A stretch of DNA of 64,000 nucleotides from Eretmocerus hayati (lineage: Eukaryota > Arthropoda > Insecta > Hymenoptera > Aphelinidae), in the NCBI GenBank assembly GCA_029851415.1, contig CM056743.1, forward strand, positions 69,036,186 to 69,100,185, read 5' to 3'. Positions 56,213 through 64,000 of this stretch are shown here, in pieces. Within the stretch, counting starts at the first letter, position 1. Each line of letters opens with the position of its first letter. Both the position numbers and the translations under genes were made by a program. The notes below the pieces were generated by a model. It was not told where the DNA came from, searched no databases, and was given only the letters and a program-made list of their open reading frames with translations.

Positions 56213-56770
56213 TCAGTCTGGCACATGGGCTTTCACTTTAGGGTCAAGCAAGGTGGGCTCGATCTCATGAGTTGTAAAGTAATTGTTGGCAATCGAGCGC
56301 TTGGCTCTCATCACCTCCCTGGCTAGACGGCTGCACGAGATTTGGACTGAGCAAGATGGAATAGAACGTGAACGGGTGTCCAGAACTTGAGACGATGTAT
56401 TGGTCGATCTATTATCATGTATTGGATTTGCCCTCCCAGACACGCGCCAGGGCTGCAGAACACGAACATCAGTGATGTTTTCCATCTTCAGCGAGGGAAG
56501 GATGGACTTGAGTACTGCATAGAAAATATTACATACCTCTTCCTCCGAGGCAGTAGAGTCTTTTTTCAAAGCACCAGTTATGATTAATTGGCTGCACTCA
56601 AGACCTTCACCCCTGAGTTCAGTACTCTGCCGCCCAGCACGTGAATGGTTAGAAAAATCCGTTCGAACTTGTGGATCTGGCCTGGAGGATTGATGTGGAA
56701 GCTCAGAAATGGAGGACTTAGTTTCATTACTAACATTAGATTTTCGCAGAGTGCCCTGGTCATCTTTCAA
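56213..56770 (-). pseudogene. LINE ORF1, C-terminal RNA-binding-like part
   Basis: About 185 residues: a serine-rich start, then SQLIITGALKKDSTASEEE, VCNIFYAVLKSILPSLKMEN and ITDVRVLQP, then SRLAREVMRAKRSIANNYF. This layout (LIITG, a helical segment, DVR) matches ORF1 proteins of CR1/Jockey-like LINEs that bind element RNA. It follows the upstream ORF1 segment (56798-58892) with a stop between them. Confidence 0.7.
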
Positions 56771-57476
56771 AAGATCAGTCAGATGTGCGATCTGGCTTTA
56801 CATTAAAGTATTTTCCTCAAGAAGCAGCTCACGATCTAGGCGAAACTCCTCCAGCTCAGAGTTTTGCTTCTCTATGAGTTCCTCCAGAGACGACATGCGC
56901 GCTGAAAGTTGATCACTCGCCGCACTCACTGCTGGTGTGGGCGGCGAAGAGGAGATGGCGGCGTCATGTCGGTTCAGGAGGGACATTATTTCGTCGAGCC
57001 GCTTCTGAGTCAAATCATTTTGTTGAAAAAAGAGATTCAGAGTACTCTGCGAAATCAAAACCCACTCATCTCTAAGGGAATCCGGTGCTGGCGTCATTGC
57101 TGGACTCGTCGGCTGTACTGATCTTCTGTCTCTCCCGTCCTGGGATATTCCACAGCCATTTCCTGGAGATGTCGAGAGAAATGGCTGGGATATGTCAATA
57201 TCCTGCGTCTCTGCTATTTGAATTCTCGCGCCACTGATGGCAGGTGTTGAGGTGCTGCCACCGCTGTAAGTTGGTAGCACAGCAGACGACAACCGCTGAT
57301 TGCTATTCCTCGCGGTACGAGGAGAGCCTTTGGTAGTGGGGGGCTTCTTGTTGCGGCCGGTGACAGTGGTCCGCGGGGCAAGGGGAGATATCCCCGTCTT
57401 GCCGCGAGAGCTGAGACGCGCCTGCGTTATGGTAGACAGACCACTCACACCAGCACGCACACCGGTATCCTCCTTC

Positions 57477-58512
57477 TTTTTTTTTTTTTTTTTTAAGGTG
57501 GTTAGAGGGCGAAATCTGCCTCAGGATCCCTCGGATCCGTCCCCAGACACCGGACTGGTTCAGCTTACGCGGACTACGCATAGCCCACGCAGGCCATACC
57601 AGGCGGGACACGGGTTTGGGTGGGGCCCACCGAGAGGTGGGCCCGGCCGTGTAATATCCCTCTCCCCTCGATGTCCGATACCTAGGGCATCGGGCAATCA
57701 AGAAGGAGATCCACCTGCATCTACCATCTCATCCCGGAACCGCGTGAGCATTACTTCAGGATGAGCGGCATGTCTCGCGCTCGATTGCGAGCGTTCCTCT
57801 TCTCCATCTTCTCTCTTCGGCCACTTGTCGGCATCTTCTATCTTCATTCTTCATTGTTCCCTCTCTTTCTTCTTTCTTCCCTCTTCTTTCTTCTTTCTTC
57901 CCTCTTCAGTGCATCAGATTCCTCCTGGAATCATTTGGGCCTCTTCTGTTTCAATCGGCAGAGTCACTGTAATTCGCCTGCTTCGAGGCGCCTTACTTCC
58001 CTCTCTTTCTCCTCTTTGCGGGTCATCACCAGCTTGATGTATCCGGTGAGTCTATCCCATGTCTCCTGGTTGCGGAGCAAGTACGGGACGAGATTCTCAG
58101 GTGTTAGTTGAGCACCCAGCCATTCATCCAGCTCGGCGCGCTCTCTCCGGGTGTCGCTGCACTTGAACAGGGCATGTTCGGCGTCATCCCATTCGTCCCC
58201 GCATGACTGACATGCTGGGGTCGTCCTCTTCTTGAACCTGGTTAGATAGGAACCGAAGCAACCATGATCGCTCAGTGCCTGCGTCGTCCAGTAGTCCATC
58301 TCTCCGTGGGTGCGTTCCGCCCACATGGCTACGTCACGGATCAGCCGGTGCGTCCATCTGCCGTTTGCAAATGGCGAATCCCACTCAGTTTGCCAATGCT
58401 CAAGGGTGGTTTCCTTCTCGTTGTCACGGATGATCTCCTTCATCGTCGGAGTGAGTACTCGTTCGGCTCCGATCACTTTTTGGCGGTCCGGCTCCGATCA
58501 CTTTTTGGCGGT
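57477..58512 (-). mobile_element. R1-type LINE, 5'-truncated, with 15-bp target duplication
   Basis: It ends in a poly(A) tail (T run 57477-57494 on the plus strand) and is flanked by identical CCGGTATCCTCCTTC at 57462-57476 and 58513-58527. The coding part is the C-terminus of ORF2, followed by about 470 bp of purine-rich 3' UTR. A 28-bp direct duplication (CGGCTCCGATCACTTTTTGG) sits at its truncated 5' end. It lies in the ORF1 of the CR1-like LINE and so is younger. Both target copies are still perfect, so insertion is recent. Confidence 0.92.
57964..58476 (-). pseudogene. R1-type ORF2 C-terminal CCHC region
   Basis: 170 residues open without stops: WTHRLIRDVAMWAERTHGEM, SDHGCFGSYLTRFKKR, and CQSCGDEWDDAEHALFKC with C89, C92, H101 and C106. 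This is the C-x2-C-x8-H-x4-C motif that ends ORF2 in R1-clade LINEs. The RT and endonuclease parts are absent through 5' truncation. The related copy at 60262 has several stops, whereas this one has none. Confidence 0.9.
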
Positions 58513-58522
58513 CCGGTATCCT

Positions 58523-58670
<148 letters not shown>

Positions 58671-59194
58671 GATGCTTTTCGTGCTGCGTCGAGCAGCCGA
58701 AATCTTCTGCTCGACTGCACCCGGCGACGTTATAGTAGATGGATTTTTGCTCACCCCATGACACGCCACGCAAAACCACGTGTTGTTTGATGTTTTCGAA
58801 CATTTTGCGTGGGCAAACCGTTTGCAGTAGCTGCATTGTTTGCTGCCATGACGCAGGATGGTGTTGCATATGAGGCAGGTGGTGTCGCCCATCGTGTGAC
58901 AGCAGACAGTAGCAGTATAGTAGCGAGCAGCAGACGACCGCCGGGCATGCGCAGAAAGGTTGGTTTCGGCGCCAAGAACTGCCGACTGGATGTTATTGTC
59001 GAATTGCAGAATTTAAAATAATTCCTCTCAGGCTCGGGTTGGAGCCATGCAGTGATGCTCCAAAAGTATGAGCCTGCGAGAGGAAATCCAATCTGCAAAA
59101 AATTGTCACTCGGGACAAAGTTCTGTTGGTGAGAAACGACATTCAACACGGAGCGATGGAAAGAGCGTGTGGTTGTACTCACCGGCAGAGAGAG

Positions 59195-60261
59195 GGAGAG
59201 ATTGTAGATTGTAGATTGGTTTATTTATTGGTACCTTGGGGTGTCACCCTATCTGGTACAAGTAGTGGATTTCAATGGACATAATATAATATAATAATAG
59301 AGGAAAGTATGCATAATATTCTCAAATGTGTACAATTATCATTCAATCTTGCGCAGACAATAATTCTGGTATCTAATTTTAATCTTGATATGTGATAATA
59401 CGTAAACATTGATACATGAAAAGATCAGATGAAAGAATAATAGTGTATTAACAGTGATATCGCGTTATAAAACTGAGGCAGACGAGTTCGTATATCATCA
59501 AAGAATCATGGTTCAGAATAAATTCTCCCAAAGACAAAGTACTATGGATTGATGATGATGTGAGAAATTTTGGAGAAAAGTACATCACAACATAGGTAAT
59601 ATCTCCTGTGCTGATTCTAATTAGGAAGAGCCGAGTGAATTTTTGATTCACAGAAAATGAATGCTTGTTCATAGAAGAATTCATCTCTTTCACAATGGAA
59701 GTACTAGAGTGTTGGGAGGCATAACATGGAATATATTGATTGACTTATGAGATACGAATCAACCTTGATCAATCAACTTTGTGCCGAGCGTAAAAGTGTT
59801 CAAGATCAGTCTCTGAAAGGATTGGTTCAAAGGAACTTTTCTTCGAAGATCTCATACAAACAATCAGATTTCTCTCAACTGGTCTCTCAAATTTCAGACG
59901 GACACTTACTGAATGAGCTTTTTTTAGTAAATTGTGAATTTGTTTCGGCCATAATGGACTACAAAAAACTTTGGAACTGGATCGATGGTCGAAAATATCT
60001 TCAGCAGTTTTCTGTCTCAGTTTCGAGGAACTTGAAATGAGCTTATCACGAATGATAGTCGACGATAGTTGGATAACGATTGATCGAGATTTCGCTCCTT
60101 TCTTTATTGATGGTCCAGAAACGAGGCCTGAATCGGAAGAATTTCCATTACGAAAGCAGGGACCTTTCCATTCTCTGACATTTACAACGAAATTCTGAAG
60201 CTGTGATTGATCCATAGCATCGAGTACTTTAGCAGCTATTTCGGTTTGATCTAAATTCAAA
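59195..60261 (-). mobile_element. LINE remnant with ORF1 and 3' tail
   Basis: The 3' end on the minus strand is AATAAATAAACCAATCTACAATCTAC near 59205-59230, abutting the 5' end of the CR1-like LINE. The coding remnant is the 59769-60260 ORF1 segment; ORF2 is missing. The right border is the 5' end of an R1-type copy at about 60262. Confidence 0.65.
59769..60260 (-). pseudogene. LINE ORF1 remnant (FP/RNA-binding-like)
   Basis: Reads VNLNLDQTEIAAKVLDAMDQ, SRSIVIQLSSTIIRDKLISS, then SPLWPKQIHNLLKKAHSVSV and RNLIVCMRSSKKSSF. The order (SIVIQL..T..RDKLI, then a helix with LLKKA, then a basic segment) follows ORF1 or baculovirus-FP-like domains of many LINEs. The apparent N-terminal 45 residues, read from 60404, are the antisense of the neighbouring R1 copy and do not belong to it. 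Confidence 0.6.
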
Positions 60262-61180
60262 TTCACGAACAGTGGCAAACTGAGTGGGATTCCCCATTTG
60301 CGGATGGCAGATGGACGCACCGGTTGATCCGTGACGTAGCCGAGTGGGCGGAACGCACCCTTGGAGAGATGGACTACTGAACGACGCAGGCACTGAGTGA
60401 TCACGGTTGATTCGGTGCCTACCTGACCCGGTTCAAGAAAAGGACATCCCCAGCATGTCAGTCATGCGGGGACAACTGGGATGACGCTGAACACGCCATG
60501 ATCACGTGCAACGAAACCCGAAGGGAGCGCGCCGACTTGGATGAATGGCTGGGTGCTCAACTAACACCTGAGAACCTCGTCCCGTATTTGCTCCGCAACC
60601 AAGAGACATAGGATAGAGTCACCGGATACATTAAGCTAATGATGACTCGTAAGGAGGAGAAAGAAAGGGAAGTGAGGCGCCTCGAAGCAGGCGAATCACA
60701 GTGAGTCTTCCGATTCAAACAGAAGAGGTCCAACTCATTCCAAGAGGAATATGATGAACTGAAGAGGGAAGAAAGAAGGAAGAAGAAATAAGAAAGAAGA
60801 GAGAAGAAAGAAAAGAGAAGATCGAAGAAAGAAGAGTAGAAAAAAGATCGAAGAAGGAGTAACATCACCTGCGAGTCGTGAGAAAGGAGAGTCGCTCAAT
60901 CCTGAGCGCGATACGCCTCCTACCCTGAAGTAATGCTAACGCGGTTCCGGAGTGGGTTGGTTAGATAGTGTTTAGCTGCCTCCAGTCCTGCAGTGATGGC
61001 TTGCCAGCACTGTAGGGCAGAGAGCAGAAGGTTTTAGCCCCCAGAGCACACGGGCGCTGGATTCATGCTCATCCGGTTCCCCGGGTGGGCAAAATGACAG
61101 CGCTCATGGTCTGGCGGTGGGACATCCAATAGGGATGTCCTGTCATCAGATTTTTCCTTATATTCCACTTTAAAAAAAAA
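60262..61180 (+). pseudogene. R1-type LINE, second copy, 5'-truncated
   Basis: Plus-strand reading matches the copy at 57964-58476: WTHRLIRDVAMWAERT there, RTHRLIRDVAEWAERT here, and CQSCGDNWDDAEHAMITC for the CCHC motif. In-frame stops occur after EMDY, after SDHG and after RNQET. The 3' UTR is purine-rich and ends in a run of A at 61171-61179. Orientation is opposite to the surrounding LINEs. Confidence 0.88.
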
Positions 61181-61184
61181 GAGA

Positions 61185-62990
61185 GAGAGAGAGATTGATT
61201 AACGATTTCTTTATGCCATGGTCACAGCGGACCGTATGGCGAAAGGCACAGAAATACATTTCTATAAAATAGTTCAATTTCTAACAGGATAGATTCATAT
61301 GATAACATGTTCAGACTTAATATAGATGGAATTAGGTAGATCTAATGTACTCCAATATTATTCTCACTCGAACACGCAAAAGGACAATGGGTTGTGCGAA
61401 CAGAACTAGGCAATTATGAGACTCAGCAATTTCGAAAATTAGGCAATCCATTCAAGGCGAACTTGATATACAAACACGCTGCGCATACACTCGATTCATA
61501 CTTCCATCTCGTGGAAATGAGTCGAGACAGCATTTTTGAATGTATCAAAAGGGGTTTTTAAACGGATCTGAATGGGAATAGTTTCCCATAGTTGCATTGC
61601 TCGAAGTGAAAATGCGTTCTCATATGCAATCGTGCGGGTAACAGGAATTCGGATCCGAGTGGATTGATTCCGCTCTGAGCGACGTACTTCATCGTTCAAA
61701 GGTTGGAACAGATCTTTTAGATACCGTGGAGTTCCGGTGGAAAATACTTCATAAGTCTGTACGCTCAGAAAATAATCACGACGACGATGTGATTGTAGCC
61801 GAAGCAGGCGCTCATAGAGGGGTTGCAGAGTTGCATCGCGAGGACATCGAAAGATGAAGCGTGAGCAGGTGTTAAGGAGACGCTGCAGCTTTGTAGCCAG
61901 AAAAGCTAATAGATCAAAAGATACCAGGCAAGCATAATCAATGTGAGGCATTATCAAGGCATTGATAAGCAATTTCTTCGCTTGAGTTGATAAAAAGCTG
62001 CCACGACGGCGCAACTTGTGTGGGGTTTCATGCAAATTCGAACAAATACTTGAGATATGAGCATTCCACGAAACGTCCTTGGAGGAAATCACCCCTAAAT
62101 TCTTGACCGACTCTTGGAAGGGTATCACGTGACCATTAACAATAATAGGGTGTAGAGAGGATACGTCAATCCTCATGTGATGCTGAACTGAGGCGATTAG
62201 GATACCTTTTGTTTTGGGGATGCTAAGTTGGAGTTTGAAGTCCTCGGCCCATCGTACTATGCGAGCAGAGTCTTCATTCATCTTTTCAATCATTTTAAGT
62301 GATTCAGAGGGTTTCCCTTGTTTGTAAATCTGAAAGTCATCGGCATATAGCATATCTTTGCAATGTCGTAGGACGCGCATGATTGGATCGATGAATATGA
62401 GATAAATTATTGGTCCTAGGTTTGAGCCTTGTGGGAAGCCCGAGGATGTGGGTTCGAATTGTGATGAGATGCCATTCTCATCAACGACAGATTGAAGTCT
62501 GCCACTGAGATAAGAATGGAACCACATTATAGTTTCATCCTCCGTAGGAGTAGCTCGTGGTCGACACTGTTGAATGCAGTCTTGAAGTCGAACAAGATTT
62601 GCAATGTTACGAGGCTATTCTCGATACCACAACGAATATCCCCAGGAATTCTCAAAAGTGCAGTCTGCGTCCTGAAATGAGCACGAAACCCAGATTGATA
62701 CTCAGACAAGATCTGATGTTGTTTAAGATGCTCGACTAGCTGCTCTGTTACTAAGGTGTCAAAAACTTTTGCAAAATGAGACAAATTTGGAATGGGTCTG
62801 GCGAATTTGGGCGAGACATATTACTGAAAGGAATGATTAGCGACTTTTTCAACATTTCGGGATATTGGCTAGATTCAATCGATGAATTAAACAAATTGAC
62901 AAAATACGGAACAAGTGACGACAAGACAGATCTGAAATCTCGGAGGGATATCCCATCTTAACTCTGCCCTTTCGATTTTGGGAGACATTT
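61185..62990 (-). mobile_element. CR1/Jockey-like LINE, 5'-truncated
   Basis: 3' end on the minus strand at a TTAATCAATC tail in a GA-rich tract (about 61181-61202). The coding part is the RT at 61496-62784. 5'-truncated near 62990, where the tail of the next LINE begins. Confidence 0.85.
61496..62784 (-). pseudogene. LINE reverse transcriptase
   Basis: Two adjoining frames: 62784-62527 (FAKVFDTLVTEQLVEHLKQH, LFDFKTAFNSVDHELLL) and 62527-61496 (WFHSYLSGRLQSVVDENGIS, SGFPQGSNLGPIIYLIFIDP, MLYADDFQIYKQ with YADD intact, LGVISSKDVSWNAHI, and the C-terminal YENAFSLRAMQLWETIPIQI). A shift of frame at 62527 divides motif A from motifs B and C. The protein family differs from the LINE at 52719, so this is a separate lineage. 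Confidence 0.9.
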
Positions 62991-63002
62991 CAGGGAGAGA
63001 GA

Positions 63003-64000
63003 GAGATAGATAGATAGATATCCTTTATTCGTCATGCGACAAAATATACCTACATATTTTCATATGTGTCATATATATATATATAAAATTAATGAATATT
63101 CCGATAAAATCATATTAAGCAATAATTTGGTCAAGGATAGATATATCACAATTGTGACTAGTCATACACTTTACGATTTAACTTGAAAGAAAATAAGATA
63201 AAGGGCATGGGTTCACAGAAATATCACAGTTTTTCTTCAGTCTGGTGACAGAAGGTCACTTACAATTAAAAAGAGATAGAAAGAAAAGGAACAAAGCCCT
63301 AGCCCATCAAAGATTAAAGTAATGCTTCTTCTCCACATCAATCCTCTGGAGAGACTGTGTGAGCAAAAAATCCTTCATAGCCTCTTTAAATAATGACATT
63401 TTCCCCAGCTGCCGAAAGCCCGGAGGTAGAAAGTTCCAAAAATGAGCACATTGAACCTGGAAAGATCTCCTTCCATATTCAAGTCTCATATTGGGAACTT
63501 TGAGTACCCGCTCTTCTGCATCACCACGTGCGGGGCGTCCAGATTGGTACCTGGTAAACATCGCAGCTAGGTAGCCAGGTTCTCCAAGATGCATGATCTT
63601 ATGCATTAAAAGTGCTGCGAAGTACATTCTCCGCGAATCAGTACGTAACCAACCCAAACGCTCCCTAAACGGGGTGATGTGCTCGTCTCTCCTAAGATCA
63701 AAAATGTACCTCACACATGAATTGCTCAGTCGCTGTATCCGTTGCCGCTGTTCGTCCGTGGCGTCGAGGTACACGACTGTGCAATAATCTAAATGCGGTT
63801 GAACTAATGACTCGACTAGGCGAATTCGGAGAGGTCTGGTGATACACGCCCTAAAAAACCGCAATCCGTATAGGGCTCTATTCACTTTCTTAGTTACTTG
63901 GTCGATGTGCGGTTTCCACGTCAGTTCACTATCAAGTGTAACACCAAGACTCACGACCGTGTCGCTGAACGGAATGAACTTTCCTTCCTGTATCTCAACT
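63003..64000 (-). mobile_element. CR1/Jockey-like LINE, second copy of the 52719 family, cut by window edge
   Basis: The 3' end is a GATA/TATC tail at about 63006-63020 with AATAAA just upstream. The sequence runs out of the window at 64000 while still in RT. Coding part 63307-63954 and beyond. Confidence 0.9.
63307..63954 (-). pseudogene. LINE RT C-terminal part
   Basis: Open for 215 residues and continuous with coding sequence at the right edge: SLGVTLDSELTWKPHIDQV, NRALYGLRFFRACITRPLRI, LVQPHLDYCTVVYLDATDEQ, LGWLRTDSRRMYFAALLMHK, FQVQCAHFWNFLPPGFRQ, then a stop at 63307. It closely matches the copy at 53128-54209, whose frame breaks at the corresponding LGWLRTDSRR point. This copy shows the undamaged C-terminus of the family. 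Whether the full element is intact cannot be seen. Confidence 0.9.

Overview
This is eukaryotic, almost certainly animal and most likely arthropod (probably insect) DNA. The reasons are the mobile elements it is built from: a BEL/Pao retrotransposon, R1-type and CR1/Jockey-like non-LTR elements, a Tc1/mariner relic, MITEs and long foldback elements. Coding stretches are broken, there are no operons, and sequence between elements is AT-rich. No host gene was identified with confidence, and no tRNA, rRNA or CRISPR locus was seen. The species cannot be named from sequence alone.

Left part (1-17 kb): a 174-bp tandem repeat runs off the left edge, followed by a 1.4-kb foldback element (1970-3379, 8-bp target duplication). 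A complete but dead BEL/Pao element follows on the minus strand (5108-16994): two LTRs, a 5-bp GATTA target duplication, a tRNA-Tyr primer-binding site, gag, protease, RT, RNase H and integrase. Its integrase is split by a second copy of the same foldback family (6354-10650). That copy is itself split by a 2.9-kb insertion ending in a 980-bp near-perfect palindrome (9501-10480).

Middle part (17-33 kb): a GC-rich 36-bp minisatellite can be read on the minus strand as an acidic 12-residue repeat protein. A Tc1/mariner transposase relic follows. Next comes a second, internally deleted BEL/Pao element (21992-32815) whose right LTR is split by a 9.5-kb element with long inverted termini (23130-32654). 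Nested inside that are a foldback with 25 short repeated motifs, a larger foldback carrying a C-tract MITE, an 0.8-kb insertion, and a 1.44-kb probable solo LTR containing an array of dyad-symmetric sites.

Right part (33-64 kb): a diverged foldback relative (33599-35362), 5'-truncated LINEs, another foldback (37904-38983), and a 3.2-kb element (39947-43115) with about 940-bp inverted arms around a SWIM zinc-finger coding fragment. A single arm of that family recurs at 49510-51799. A broken C2H2 zinc-finger gene lies at about 46.4-47.5 kb. From 52.7 kb to the right edge is a pile of minus-strand CR1/Jockey-like LINEs with two R1-type insertions, one flanked by a perfect 15-bp target duplication inside the ORF1 of a CR1-like element.

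The overall layout is nested insertions with datable order, typical of heterochromatic or piRNA-cluster-like DNA (inference). The most unusual property is the number of unrelated long-palindrome element families, one of which brackets a SWIM-domain coding fragment.
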